From: Monarcha castaneiventris obscurior
Taxonomy: Eukaryota > Chordata > Aves > Passeriformes > Monarchidae
Direction of reading: 5' to 3'
DNA length: 64,000 bases
Assembly (NCBI GenBank): GCA_026261815.1
Contig: JAMPIT010000417.1
Location: forward strand, 467,501-531,500
Positions 12,046 to 26,325 of the stretch are shown piece after piece. Numbering within the stretch: position 1 is the first letter of the stretch; every line of letters starts with the position of its first letter. A program made the translations under genes and the position numbers. Under the pieces are notes generated by a model, which saw only the letters and a list, made by a program, of their open reading frames with translations, was not told the origin of the DNA and did no database searches.

Positions 12046-15000
12046 ATATTATCTGGCCATTCATCATGCTTCTGTTTTCTTTTAAGATCACTTCCTCTTC
12101 ATGACCCTGTTTGTAGAAATTAACACCATGATTTTTGTTAGACATACAAATTGGTCAGGTGAGAATATTCCAGTGTAAAAATGGGAAATACACATTATCT
12201 TTGGGTAAGGAAATTGTACCAAATACCAAATCTGATTAGAGCCATTATGGCCAGTAGTTAGCAAGATAAGCAAAATGTTAGCAGGATGAAATATATCTTC
12301 TTAACAATTCTAAATAAAGCCTGTAAATATCTGTATACATTGAGAATCACAAATAAAGGTCATCTATAAAATTGGCATGTTTTTATTCAGAATATGTATT
12401 TAAAATGCTCTAAATCTAATTCAAACTTAATGGAAGACATGCAATGTCCAATTGGGACTTCCAACAGTTTTGTGCTTTAAGGGTCTGGCTGAATCCCTTT
12501 CTGAAGTGAAATGCCTTACTCAAACACTCTTTCAAATAAGATGAGATAAAGTACAAAAGCAGTATGATTGACAGACTTCTTCTATCAAGTATTTAGCTAC
12601 ATAAAAGAGAAATGAGAGAGGAGTTAGATTCAGGTTTAAAACATTGATTCAGCAATACAAATATTTAACTTTCATGCTCTTACTGCTGAACAGACTTTGC
12701 AACTCTGCAATATGGAATTACCAGCTGAGGTTTGTAATGCAAAACCTAGGTATGATTAATGTCTAAACAGGGAAACTCAAAGACCCAAAGAAAGGAACAG
12801 GTCAGGTGTGAGCAGACCAAAGAGAGTGAGAAGGGGATTTTTTCTCCTTGACTCGGTTTGGATGCTCACTGTCTGCATGAGACACTCACATTCCACATGT
12901 GCCCTATTCCTCATATTCATGAAGGCACCACAAGGCTCTGACACCTGCACAGAATAGTTTCAGACTACTCTGTTGATGTCACATTCAGCACAAGAGAATT
13001 GACTGCTACTGACAGCGCCCAGAACAAAACCCAGGTTTCTTTAGGGAAAGAGATTTTAGCATTCAAGCATTCAGAATTTTCCCTAGTCTAAAGAATGCTT
13101 AAGGGTTTCTACAAGAAGGAGTGGCAGCAAAAAAGGACTCCAATACCAAACAGGTTGGGCTATACTGTTCCTCCATGCACTCGTGACAGATGAGAGCATC
13201 AGATGTTTCCTTTAGGAAAGACCTAGGCAGTTCATAGGAAGATGAGTAAAGGAAGGGAAAAGATCTATAACGTTTCTTTCTTTCTTTCTGTAAAAAATGC
13301 TTTGGATATCTTGTTTTGTGTCTCCAGCTGTGAGTGGGGAATGCCACTTGCATGAATGTTGTTGCAGAGGTGTGACATAAAGGCTGGGTTTCTCTGCACT
13401 GCCAAGGCTAAGGATGTCCTTCCTACTGCTGTGGAGAGGTGCTGCCCTGGGAAAGGCTCCTGCCTCTGGGATGTAGCCCTCCTTGGGTCTGTGTACCTCA
13501 TGAGGAGACGAATGCCTACGCCACTTGGGACATGGTGCCTGACACAAGGGATGAATGGCTGTGCGTGGGGTTTATCTTTCTTTTAATCTGCTTTAAAGTA
13601 TTTAATATTTAGTAGGAAGATGCCAGTTTTAAGGATGTTCTTCAGCAAATCACCTATGCTTTTTTTCAAGACTGGGAGTGTTTTTTCTGTAACTCGGGTG
13701 ACTGGTCCCACATTTAAGCATTTCCTCTGTGGCAAGGAGAAAGTGTTTAAATGGATGCATCATCACAGGGGTGCATTACACGTGAAATCAATTTATTTTG
13801 GGAACAATAGATTGAAAGGAAGCATGATGCAGTTTCACAGTTTGTTCTTTATGATTCTCAGCTTTAAAATTATTAGGCAAAGAAGACCACATATCTTGGC
13901 TTCACCAAGGCAACTGTTTTTTAAGACCCTATTTTAGTGATTCAACAAGTTTTACTGCAATGTTAAAATGACTTTTTTGAGGTATTTTTTCTGCTATTAA
14001 GCGACTCACACCCTGAAGTACCATCTGCTGAGAAATGTTGAAATGTTCCTATTTCTCAATATTTAAATTTACTTATAAAAAGGAAAAAAATCATGGTATG
14101 TATATGTCTGTGTGTGAGAATGTACGTGGAAAACTGCATGAGGGAAAGGAGTTATGCTGTGGTGTGCCTGTAGGATGGAATTAATAGTAAATACTCTATG
14201 ACAAACTCTAGACTTGACTGGAGAAGTCTCCATAGTAAAATATATCAATGCAGAGTAATTTATTTGACATCTGATTGATTTTTATGTTTTTTGATAAATA
14301 TCTTAACTATATGATTACCTTAAGAGACATTGAACTACTTGGAAAGAGTAGAAATATTAGAAAGTACACTGTTGGTAAATGCCATTCAGTCTGTCTGCCA
14401 GTTTTATTTGTGAATTCATTACTGGTACTAATGAATACATTCAATGCATGACATTTCAAGATAGGAAGATGACTATTTCTCAGCTAAGACATGATTTCAC
14501 TTTTTGTTCTTTGTTTCCTCACTTGTTCAAAACTCCAAAGTTCTTAAGTTTGACTCTTTGCATTACTGCTTGACAGCATTTGTGAAATCACAAATGTTCA
14601 AAACTTCAAAATATTTTTTCTATATTTCAGCAGCCACAAACAAGTAATAACAGCACATCTATCCATCTGGACTAGTAAGCTATTTTAAATTGTACTGCAT
14701 TGTGCAGAGATAAAATATGGTTACTCATGCTGTCTGAGGATCTCTTCACACAGATAAACAGTAAAGAGAGAACAAGATTATCACTATTATAAATTTATTT
14801 CATGGCACCTGGCAAATACTTTAGTTCAAAATTTTCAGTTTTGATGATTAAAGATGTAAATTAAGAGCATTAAAAAAAAGGGAAACATTGAACACATATA
14901 ACATTTAACATTTGCTGAATTCACAGAAATTTTTTCTGCTTATCTGCTTTGATTCTACTGATGAAATTCATTTAATGTATAAAAAAATCAAAAAGTCTTG

Positions 15001-17668
15001 CTCCATTCCTTTTACCACTGCTTTTTCATGCAAATGTATGTCTGCAGCAGCACACTGTATCTTTCTAATTTTAATGAATTTGGCTTTTAGGTACCAGTAA
15101 AAGTTAACAAAAACAAACATTTTTAAAATATAAATACACAAAAATATGTCTGTACCCATAATGTTCCTATAAGTAATTATAAAGTATCAGATAAAGTTTT
15201 GCTGAAGATTTCCCAAATGAAAAAAATAATCAAAATATTAGTTTTAGGAAGCATCCATTAGCATTAATGTACTTAGAGTCAAACTTGATACATTAGCCAG
15301 GAAAGGTTTCCACCATAGGTTATCTACAGGGTTTATGCAAGAACACGGTAGACAATTTGCTCCAAAAAGTGTCCTTGCAATGATGAATATCAATTGAATT
15401 AATATTAAAATATAAAATAAAGTGAAAATTTTTTCACATGAACTGGATAATTCTCATTTCCTCTGTTTTCCTGTTGAATGATATAATTCCTACTGATTTA
15501 TTTCAGTTTATAATAGGGCTTTAACTAGTGGTTACAAAATGGCTTAAAAGGGATAAACACTATTGTTACAGGTGCCAATTGAGCTGGTTTATTTTTTTTC
15601 TTTTTTTTCAATGTATTTGTGAAACACACAGAGGCATTTTCCTCATTCTCTGATAAGCGGGACTGCTGGGAAGCAGTGGATTTTGATTAAGTGCCTGTGT
15701 AGGTTTGTATGTGTTACCCTTTCAATCCTTTCTATACTAACCACTGGAGTTGAAGTGTTCTATTACTAGAATGATTTGGAATGTCTTTGACAACATTTAG
15801 CACTTTTGCAAATTGCAGTTGAATTTACTGTCTCCATTAAGAAGGAAAAAATGTAACATTTTAATAATCAAGGCTTACGTTCAAATTCTTTTTGTGCCAT
15901 TTGCTCTCCAGTAATGCAGAGCTAGACTTTTTAATCCTGTTTGGATGCAGTTAATCCCCAGCTATATTGCTTGGGAAGTGCTAGGCACTGCTTTGCTCTA
16001 GGACTGTGCCAGCCTCAGGCAGGTGGACACCTGGGAATGAATGCAGTTGCCAAAGCCTCAAGCAGACTGCTGGGTGAAAAGAGCTGCTGTGGAGAGAAGA
16101 GGCAGGGACAGCAGAAGCCACAGAGACACATTTCAGAGACAATCAGCAGCACATCCATGTCAACTGAGTAGAGCAGTCTCCTCTAAAGGAGTGCTATACT
16201 CAAAACCAATACACAGTGGTTCCTCCATCACTCCTCCCACTACTCAACCAACCTGAAACCAAACAAAAACTGCCTCAAATTGTGTTTAGCTATTCCTGAA
16301 CAATGTATTTATTTAGCAGCTGCTCAGCCTGAGAATGGTGAAGGTCAAAGAGTGGTACAGCACTGTCTGTAGGACAATTTTCTATCTTTGGCCTTAGAAG
16401 TTTTCAGCAGCACTTTTTTTTTTTTTTTCAGTGAGTGTGCATTTCAGTAGGAAAATACAGAAAAGTTCATTTTGTAAAACAGAGTCCTTAATATCCTGCA
16501 TAGGTATCAGTGTATAATGAAATACATGAATGTAATCTGTATAATGTTTATTTTAACCTGTCTCAAAAATCAATTTTTTTCTCTTTTGAAAGAATCGAGA
16601 GGGTCTGAGGTCAACTCTTTTTTTGTTGGTTTTGTGTTTCTGGGACTGAACTGTTTCATTATCCCTAATTATATGATGAGCTACTTAGAAAATAAAAGGC
16701 ACATTGAAAAATAGCTCAAAAAGAACAAAAATAGCCCTACAGTTAATTATGATAAAAATACCAAACACTTGTCAGCATTCCATTAACATCTTAATGAGGG
16801 GGAAATAACCCTCATCTGTTGCAGGGAAAAAAAAAAGGCAGCTTAAAAAAAGAAAAATTCCCAACCTAGTTGGTAAATTTTGCACCCTGAAAGACATGGG
16901 TAATTTCTCCTCATTAAAATCCTACTAACAGGGTACCTAAGAGTTACCAAGTGTGAAGAGAACAGCAAGGCTTCTACTCTGGTTGTTATTCAGCTAATGT
17001 CCTGGAGGAAGATTAATTAGACTGCAAGACCTTATATTAATAGGACTCATTAGAGCAATAGATCTGCAAGGGAAGGGAATGGAGGCTGGACAGTTATGAT
17101 TTGTGGGGTGATTCCTCCCACATGGCATAGAAATTACTCTCAGCCTGCATTCATTTTCTCAGTTGAGTTTCTTCTTTTTTCTGTGATGAGGTTATGCCCT
17201 GGGCCAGGCAGGTAAGAAGGATGAACCCCAGACCAGACCCCTCTTTCGATTGTGGAGGGCTAGTGAGCCATGCTCTTGGCAGCTGTGGTAAGAAAATGGT
17301 TCTCCTGGGCTCTTGCAGGGGGTGACAGCACAATGAGGAAAGCAGTGTAGCTACGCTGGTCTAGCAAACGGCAATACCTGCACTAAGGGTGTAACAAGAT
17401 TATAAGCTATTTTTATTCAGATATCACAGTGCTGACATATTAGTCTTTTATTTCATGGTCCTTCAAAAGGTTAACATCTTTCCTGATTCTTGAAATAGTA
17501 CTGAAAAACTACAGTTATTTCACTATACTGTCAATGGTATTTAGCTAAGAAAAAGGTGCTGGAAGTTCAGATGGGAAAAAGTAGAAAAAACTCAATTTGG
17601 AAAAATGTATGATTTACATCAGCTCCCTACACAGAAAAATAAATTTTGTACACAAAAAATAACTTCCA
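12046..17668. other. Unique non-coding DNA
   Basis: No gene is recognisable. The frames of 105 codons at 13620-13937 and 111 codons at 13212-13547 carry no domain. A T15 tract lies near 16.42 kb. The stretch at about 16770-17060 is rich in TTAAT/ATTAG homeobox-like words and may be regulatory. Confidence 0.55.
16414..16428. repeat. Poly-T tract (T15)
   Basis: Fifteen consecutive T residues followed by CAGTGAG. It resembles a polypyrimidine tract plus AG acceptor, but no open exon follows, so it is listed only as a mononucleotide run. Confidence 0.85.
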
Positions 17669-17710
17669 TTATATATGTATATATATGTGTGTGTGTGTGT
17701 GTATGTGTGT
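17669..17710. repeat. Compound TA/TG microsatellite
   Basis: A run of alternating TA units passes into about eight TG units, then one interrupted TATG block. It is a typical dinucleotide microsatellite and probably polymorphic in length. Confidence 0.92.
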
Positions 17711-20672
17711 ACTGACAATAGCTAATTAATCGTTCTAAAATATACTTATATCTCAAAAAGAAAAGTTACTAGAGTTACTTCTTTCTTCCACCAATATAAT
17801 CTGTAATTATCTGTCAGAAGAACAGATTTGCATTTTTTAATCTGTAGCTATCCTTCCCATACTTTGGAGAAAAAATTAAACAAACCTTACTTCCAGAGCA
17901 TATTGATTTATGGATACCTAAGAGCAAAAAACCAAACACAAAAACAAGGAAAAAAAACCCCAACCTGTGAACTATATTTCTTTAGGTAATTAAATGATCT
18001 CTTGGCAGTTTAAGCATGCCACTGAGCAACACTGTTAGAGGGAAAGTGCACTTCACCGTGGACATTTACTATGCTTTCACATACCAGTAGACTTTCTTAG
18101 GGATTTAATGCTGCAACTTCAACAATTCATCTAAATACCCCTTCCTCAACACGTCTCTATTTCACTTCTTGAAAAGTATGCTATCCTGCTGCAAATACGT
18201 GACCTGTCAGGTCGTATTTGACTGAAGTATTACAAGTTCAACATCGTAGTAGCTGCTGTGCTAGGTGCTGATGGGTGAAGCAGAGAGGTGTGCTCTACCA
18301 TCTAGTTGCCATGAGTATTGATTAACAAATGAAAAGAGACTTATTTCAGACCTGTTTGTAGAAGGTCTCTGCAGCCCAGAAGAACATCTGTTGATGACCC
18401 ATATTTTTATCGTGCTTCGAACATCAAAACAACCAGTGATATATTTGAAAGGTTTGGGGGTTGTGGTATACTAAGTCTATACCCCACAGGATTGCCTTTC
18501 TCAGAGAGATTTCTGAGGCTCTCATCCAAAACAGTGCATCTTACAGATGATGGAGATGGCAGTTACTGTATGCTACAGCCACTAAAACTCAGCAGTTAAT
18601 GTACCACTGTGTGCAAGATGTTACAATTTCTCTCTATACTACGTAATTAAAAATGACATCTAGCTTTTTTACTTTTGACCATTGTAGCCATAAAAAGACC
18701 ATCCTTTTCATAGAAAAAGTCTAAAAGTACATTATGAATAATCCTCATCCATTAGTATCCAATAATTAACACTTTTCTCTGTCTGCATGTCTTTACAAGG
18801 ACATTTTTGTCCCCCCAGCTTTTGCAGCACCCTACTGAGACAATCATAGCTACCATTTAGACAAGGAAGAAACTAAGGCTTCATTACTTTAATTTTCCAA
18901 ATAGATTACATGATGGTAAATTGCAGCACGTGGAAATACATTTTGAAAGATAGAAAGAGAGGCAGACTTTATATTTTGATGAAGTGAACTATCTAGGTTT
19001 ATAAATGAAAGGCTTGTTTCATGCTGCAGTCTATTGCTTGTCTAACTTCTTATATATATTTCCAGCATTTGAAATGATACAGTATACAGCTACAGCCAAA
19101 CCATAAGATGCACAAATTAAACTAGTAAATATTGTGCTGAATTCAGAATGATAGTCACAGACATCTATAATTTCCAGCAGCAAGTTTCTCAGGCTGCCAC
19201 ATGCTTTTACTTTAAAATGAATGTCAAGGATTTATCTATATTTGTTCTCGAACACACTGCAGGAGTGCAATGCATTCTTTATTTGCAAACTGTAGGAAAT
19301 TTTTCTGAGTAAATACATAAATTGGCACACTCTATCTTAATGGAAAACCTATTATTGTAATTACTAGGGGATGGTGTACCCTTTTGTTTTGGATTTTTTG
19401 AATTAGTAATTAATTACTTCATCACAAATAAATCCCCGTTTATTTCTTTCATTTCAGGGAAGTAAAATGAAGATAACTCATTTTAGAGAATGTTCAGTAT
19501 TACCCCAGGGTTATCAGAAGGACAAACAGTACCATATGGGAGTGAGGGGGCAGGATGCAGGTTTAAGAATAACTGAAGGCAGAGAAAAATTAAATGTTAA
19601 AATAATATACACAAACATTTCTGATTATTGGTATTAATGAATGTTTATCTTGCAAATTTTGTTGCCAAGAAGCAGAGGTCATCTTCACCAATAAACTAGA
19701 TGTAAAACTTGATCACTGGAGGTAAAAAAAGGAAAAAAATCCCACAGCACAGAGTATAAGAAACCTGATTAGGAGACATGTCAAACCGTGGCTATTGTCA
19801 TAAAGAACATGTCCAATTTTTCTTTACAGATACCAAAACTTCAGCATGCTTAGTTTTAGAGCCCTTCCTTTACCATTGCATGCCCCTACTTCAAGCAACA
19901 TCAGAGCATATTCCAACAGGAAACCTTTTCCCTTTATTTGATGTTGGTGTAACTGGTTCTTGGACTGACTCAAATCATCACAGCTCTTTGGATTCAAAAT
20001 CATTTTAGGTAGCTAGCACTTATTTGGATTTGCTTCCTCTAGAGAGATGGAAAAGACAATTGCAGTTTATCAAATCCACTCTATACACATTAAATACTGC
20101 CCAAGCTTTAAATGTAAACACTAAATGTAAACACATCAAGCAAACAGATACATTCTGGCTTATGGACTGGAAAGCACACATATGAAAGAGCAGCACTTAA
20201 GTAAAAGGGAAAGTATAAAAAAAAAAAACAGAAAGAAAAATATCTCAAAATATACCCGAAATCATTCTGTTCCGCCAGCTGCTGCTCAAGGTCTTGATGA
20301 TGTTTTTCTCAAACAGGTACTTAAGGAAACAATTCAAAAATATCCTGCCTTTGCAGTAGTTGGTGTCAAGATTTTATGATGCATGGATCACCATGAATTT
20401 TTCAGCAGATAAGCAGCTTTTCTGAAGCAAATTGAAAAGGTCTATGTTTTTAGTTACTTTTGTAGTCCCACTAGGAATAGTTCATGCAAATTATTCACTA
20501 AAGTGTTGTCTTTTATAGTGGACTCCTGCCTTGGGTTTTCAGTTCCTTATATGACCCTGAGGGTTTGCTTGTAACTACTAGAGTGCAGCCATTTCTTACC
20601 ATTTCTTAGTGTTTTAAAACATTTCTGTTGTGGGTGAATTTAGGTTTTGTCTTTTGTTTTGTTTTGTACTTT

Positions 20673-20675
<3 letters not shown>
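17711..20675. other. Unique non-coding DNA
   Basis: Frames are no longer than about 76 codons and none is recognised. A 13-bp tandem duplication lies near 20.12 kb. Otherwise there is no repeat family or RNA gene that I can name. Confidence 0.6.
20109..20134. repeat. 13-bp tandem duplication containing TGTAAACA twice
   Basis: The unit TAAATGTAAACAC occurs twice head to tail (20109-20121 and 20122-20134) without a mismatch. Each copy contains TGTAAACA, which matches the forkhead-factor binding consensus. Function is not shown by the sequence. Confidence 0.85.

Positions 20676-20714
<39 letters not shown>
20676..20714. repeat. CA microsatellite, about 19 units
   Basis: Thirty-nine bases of uninterrupted AC dinucleotides. 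Open frames passing through it on either strand (repeating Thr-His or Cys-Val) are artefacts of the repeat. Confidence 0.97.
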
Positions 20715-20717
<3 letters not shown>

Positions 20718-23700
20718 TTATGTGCTTTGCTGCTGCTTTGTTTGGGTATTATATTTTTAATAATCACCTTAGGATCTTTGAAGCACTGACCTTTTTGCAT
20801 GTTTTAACTATTTTCATCTTCAAAAGTCAGTTAAATTTCAGCTCTTTATTTAACAATTGGGGTTTTTTTTAAACCTCTGTCCTTTATTTCTTTGAAGTGA
20901 AAGTAGGAGGGATTTTTTTTCATTTTTTGTCCTTCTCTAACATTCTCTTTCAGAAGACAACACAGAACCCATTCCTATATGCTGCTGGTTTTAGGAGGTT
21001 CCAAGTGACATTACATTAAGTGTAATGGCTGTGTAAAGAAAGGTTTTATTCTTATCCCTCGTAGTGAAAGTGACAATTTTCCACAGCAGAATGCAATGCT
21101 AGACATCCATTTTAGGCATTTTTCCCCTTTTTCTGATTCGTACAATGATTTGAAACTTTGTTCTTTTATTTCTCCAACAGTGATATTGAAACATGAGCCC
21201 AAACCACATCTGGCAGTTACATGGTTGCCTTTTCAATCTCTAAGATGATAGGGAGTACTACATATGTTGAACTCTTTCAGTTCAAAGAGGAGTAACACCC
21301 TGATATTTTAAGAAGAAATCACCATGTACAAAAATGTGCCTGAAAGTAGGAATAGAATTTAGAAAATTAGACAAACATTTCTGCAGAGAGAACATGTGAA
21401 AGGACTTCTTTCTGCTCCTGAGAGCCTAATTTTCAAGTTAGTATAGTAGAAGCTATGACTATATTTATGTATCTTGTCTTATGTCCTTAATTTGTCATGA
21501 TTCCAGCACTAAATTATGGAAGAGGAGTGTCTTCCGTAAAGGCAAGAAATGTAGACAGGGTACGGAAAATGAAGGATTTAACAAATGGCTGTGATAGAGT
21601 AACAATTCATTGAGCTCACTTATTACTGTTCTAAACAGAAAACAAGAATTTGTGCTACCCTAACTAGGTATGAGTGCAGTATAGGGACCTTATTTTATAA
21701 GACTCTCTGTGAAATATTTTACTTTCACTGCTGATATGTCTCAGGTACAGTGTCCCAACAAGTGCTTTTTGTGACATGGATCCCAAAATCCGAGCTTTAT
21801 GATTTTGCACTCTGAGTTTTGTGGCAAAATTATGCTTCATTAAAATCAACCAGTTAGGCCAGTTAGGCTACAAAGCCTGTCTTTGGTACTGCAAATAATT
21901 TTTGCCTGGTTCAGAGACAGATTTTTATCTAATGGACTTTTGGAAAATGTGTCCTACACATTGCATCAATTCACATCTCCCTTGCAATGATGCTTTAATT
22001 CCCAAAATTATTTGTAAGAACAGACAGCATTGAATGTATTGGTTGTTCATTCTCTGCATTCATTTTTTTTTGCCTGGCCTCCAAACTCAGATGCTCCAAA
22101 TTTCCAGAGAGTTAATCTGCATGGACAGCCTGGCTTGAGTCATCAAGGAGCATGGGGTGAGGCAAACTACAATTCTGAGTACATCAGTAATATGATACAC
22201 CCTACCAGCCATATTTGCATTAATTTTGAAGAAAAAAAATCGTTATTAGATCAACTGAAATATCCTCTAATTACTGATAGTACAAGTTTGATGAGGATCT
22301 GCTGCGATTTAAACACACAAGCCTGCTGGTTAGGAAATATGATAATTTGTTATTTTTACAAGAAACTTTCCTGATACTATACTTCTGTGATTTTTAAAAA
22401 AATATTTTACAAAGAATATACAAGAAAAAATGTATTAGGGTTACACAACAATTTAGTCATATATTTTACATGGTTGAAAATATCTAGATAAAGAAGTGTA
22501 TGATTTTTTCCATGTGTATATTAATGGAATTTTTTAATTGAGTACCTACTTAATCAAAGACAAATTAGACCCTGTATGATCCTAATTACAGGGCTACTAC
22601 AGCTACCAGAGTGTCTAAATTCAAACATCTTGAATTAATCAATCTTTATGCACTGCATATTTGAACAGATTTTGTTAACATGACTGTGTTTTTAAATGAA
22701 ATGAATCAGCTGCTGCAATGCACTGCTCAGGTTCAGTCTAGAGTACAAAAGGGTAGAATGACACCTCCCAGACACTGAGTCATTGCTATGTGGTGTTTCT
22801 AAATGAATCCTGAGCACATTATGACTACCCCCAAGTACTCCTGTGTATGAATTGAAAAAGGCACCTGGATTTTATACAATTACAAGCATATTCAACAAGG
22901 CAGCTCCTGGCCTCAGGGTACGAGGACAGCTTGCAACCCATCACATTAGGTGCAGCCGCTTTTTCTAAAGTCCTCATGGACTGTTTTGCATTTAGAAACC
23001 AAGAAGGAAGACTGGGTATGATTTTTTTATTTTTTCTTTTTTTTTTCCCCAAAATGCAAGAGAATTTAGATATTTTTCCTGTAAAAAGGACACCCTTAGA
23101 AATTAATCTACATACAGAATCTTTCTTCCAAGTAAATGAAAAACCGAGTTAAGAAAATGAAAAGTACATCCAATTAATATTAAATGGAGATGAAAACTTT
23201 TCAGTAATTAGAAGTGTCATCAAATATGCACTACCATACCTCCAACTGATAACAACACACCTATTCTAAATTATGCTCTCCTAGAAGAAGTGCCTTGAAT
23301 AGTTATGTATTATACATATAGTATTTGTGATGAAAACAAAGATATATTTCTGTGTATCTGAAATTGATATGTGTGTCTATGCAGCACAATTTTGTCAATT
23401 AAACCTTAAGAGGGAGGCAAATTTTCAGGGCTCTTTAGTTTACAGACCCTAAAAATGGTAAAAATAGTGGACCTGTTCCCACCCAGTAACTCAATGACAG
23501 TGACGTCAAATCTCTATTGTGAAGTGGGAGGGATGTCAGGGGCTCATGCCTTCCATGAGGACTGTCCACACTGCAAATGCCTGCCCAGACTCAGGATGCT
23601 ATTGAGGTCTGTGCACTGTACTGGAGTGTTGGCTTCTGCTTGGGTCTACACCATTGTGCAGTCTCTGGCTCCTGGGGCACCACAAATACTACTTTTTGTA

Positions 23701-25867
23701 AGAGATTATTAGGAAAATGTAAGCAGCATCTACTCACAACATTCCTTCAGTGTAAAGAAATAGTACAATCATACATTTTTTTTCCTCTTGCAAGTCTAAT
23801 GCAGTAATTCAAAGGAGATATCATTTGGTTATTTTCAGTTGTGACTACTGGACTGAGATGTGGGAAAAATCAGAAGTCTGTCTGTCTGTCCATTTAAGCC
23901 TATTAAAATATTACAGTTGTCTCAGATGGAAAGAATGTTTCTCCTATTGACATCATGAGGACATCATCCTATTGACATGATGAGGAAAACCCAGATCATT
24001 GCTAGTATTCCAGTTTTAGAACTCTTCTAATTTATTAAAAATTAATATCTGCATGTAGATACCCAAGCTGCAAGGATCCTTTAGGAAGGAATGCATTTTC
24101 ATTTGTTTGTCTTGCATAAAAACATGTTTTTCAACCTCTGTTTCTCAAATACTGTGCATCAGATCCTGGAATGGAAGCTGTCAGCCCCATCCATGTATGT
24201 GGATGAGTTTTGGGATACCACATATTGATTCTGCAAAGGACATTAACACAAGAAAGAAAAAACCTACTGTCTTTTTGCTCTTCATTCTTCACTCTGCTGA
24301 GAGGACATGCACACAAGCTCTGCTTCTATCTGTTTTTAGTTGCAGACCCAGTAGCAGAAATGTGGGTTGATGACAGTACTGGCCTATTGGATCACTGATG
24401 TAGATTGAAAGGTGTTATTTTCTCAAGTTTAAATACTTTGTGGCAATCACTCCTGGTTTTCTCAGGTGTCAGTAACCCATTGCTTCTTTACTTTTGGGAG
24501 CAAAAACAACAGGGCCAGGGGACTGTTTAGTGGAGACAAAGCTGGGCTGATGAGCAAAATCAGACAGTCAACATGTGGACTGAAAAATCTGCATAACGGC
24601 TTAGCCTGAGTGCTCCTATGAATTCATTACCTGACAGATACATTTATTTTTCTTTTTGAAAGAATTTCTTAGAACATTTCTTAATGCCACAGAGTACCTT
24701 CACTCTAGTCCATTAACAGGACTGAAAGACCAACAATGAACAATTTATTTTTATTCTTTTTCCATGGTGGAAAAGATCAGTCACACTCCCTTAAACAATG
24801 ATTTGAGAAGCTGGGTTAAATATGGGATCTGACATTATTCACAAAATTACTGGTGATAAAAGGGACAGCCTGATCAAAGGGGTAAGGAAAATGAATATCA
24901 GGTAATGAAAACCCATCGTAGAGGATCAACTGAAAAGGTTTGGTACTATGAAGAAATTCTATTTGTTTTCTTCTAATTCTGCTTATTCAGAACTTGCATC
25001 TGTTGATAATTCAGACCGCCAGACATTTCCTTTTGTATTGCATTTCCTTGGAGCTTTAAAAATATGAAAGACCACAGAATTTTCTAGGTTGCCTTCATAA
25101 GCCTCACTTAATCCTCTTGCAACTCCTTGAGTATATGCAAGGAAAAATATTTGTGTATATTTGGTTTCTGTTCTGACTGAATAACAAATGACATCACTGA
25201 TGAGAATCGATGACATTTAACAGTTCTGATCCACTAACCACCAAATCCTTCGCTAGGTAATAACCCTCAAGGTATGTGTTTCAATAATGCCTTATATGTC
25301 AGTTTATAGAATAAAAATGTCACAGAAGACAATCCCCAGGCTATTTAAAGAACAGATATTTCACACTAAGCTTTATATTAGTGACTGTTTTCCCTTGAGA
25401 ATTACCGGGAGAAGCTGAGAGAAAGTATTCTGTGCCAGTAAATAGGTGCTGGGGACAAAAGCAAGGAATTTGAAGGGATGCACAGTGCAGACACAGGTGC
25501 CAGGCAAGGCAGTGCCCTGGCATAGCTGCTGATGGCCCAGGTACATCAAGCTCAGGAAAATACCTTAGCCCTGATTACTGAAATATATCAAAAACTGAAG
25601 TCAGCATCAACTATTTTTGTGTAGACAAAGAGTAGAGAGTAGAACATGCTACTCCAGAGGTTTTAATTTGCATTTAATTACGAGTCTGAGAGCAGACCAA
25701 CTAAAAGGCAGGCAAAGTGCAGGAAGACTGGCATAAACGGCTTTAAATTACACTTCTCCACTGCATGAGTAGTGACTCATGTACTTTGTACAAAGTGCAC
25801 AGTACTTTGCTGTGTGAGATGCTTTCAGCCCAAAGCCAGGCTTAACCCCAATCAGAGCACCACTGGA
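20715..25867. other. Unique non-coding DNA
   Basis: The longest frame is 114 codons at 22030-22374 with no domain. A 25-bp-period imperfect duplication lies at 23942-23986 and a short CTGT run near 23.88 kb. No transposon or RNA gene is recognised. Confidence 0.6.
23942..23986. repeat. Imperfect tandem duplication, period 25
   Basis: The 20-base word starting TCCTATTGACAT occurs at 23942-23961 and again at 23967-23986 with one difference (CATCATG against CATGATG). The copies are separated by CATCA. Confidence 0.8.
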
Positions 25868-26325
25868 AGTTTGCTGGAAAGAATAGCCAGAAGAAGCTGG
25901 TGAAGGGTCTACAGAACAAGTTGTATGAGGAGTGGCTGAAGGAGCTGGGGTTATTTAACCTGGAGAAAAGACGACTCAGGGAAGACCTTATCACTCTCTA
26001 CAACTGCCTGAAATGAAGTTGTAGCCAGGTGGGGATTGGTCTCTTCTCCCAGGTAGCAAGTGATAGCATGAAAAGAAACAACCTCAAAAGACTCCAGGGG
26101 AGGTTTAGAGACATATATTAAGGAAAAAAAATCTCCACCAAAAGGGTTGTCAAGCACTGGAACAGGATGCCCAGGGAAGTGGTGGAGTCACCATTCCTGG
26201 AGGTATTTAGAAGAAGTGTAGATTTGACACTTAGGAACATGGTTTAGTGCTGCACTTGGCAGTACTTGGTTAATGGCTGAACTCCATAACCTTAAGGGTC
26301 TTTCCCAATGTAAGCAATTCTAAGA
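25868..26325 (+). mobile_element. CR1 LINE, 5'-truncated avian copy, plus orientation
   Basis: The segment follows the avian CR1 3' region in order. It has the end of the ORF2 reading zone (GAGGAGTGGCTGAAGGAGCT, then AACCTGGAGAAAAGACGACT and CTTATCACTCTCTACAACT), then the stretch around AGCACTGGAACAGGATGCCC and GAAGTGGTGGAGTCACC. The tail follows (TTTAGTGCTGCACTTGGCAG, GGTTAATGGCTGAACTCC, AAGGGTCTTTCCCAATG) and ends in a degraded ATTCTAAG terminal repeat. CR1 has no poly-A tail and makes no clear target duplication. The copy lacks nearly all of ORF1 and ORF2 and cannot be active. It is the clearest single sign that the window is avian. About 10-20 percent divergence from the remembered consensus is a visual impression, not a measured value. 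Confidence 0.96.

Noticed and set aside
16411..16440. Polypyrimidine tract followed by CAG, resembling a splice acceptor.
   Set aside because: No open exon-like frame with a donor follows, and T-runs of this kind are common here.
20606..20872. Frames with Thr-His or Cys-Val repeats on the two strands.
   Set aside because: They are translations of the CA microsatellite.
25776..25795. Palindrome ACTTTGTACAAAGT.
   Set aside because: A 14-bp palindrome in AT-rich DNA of this size is not surprising and no neighbouring structure supports a function.
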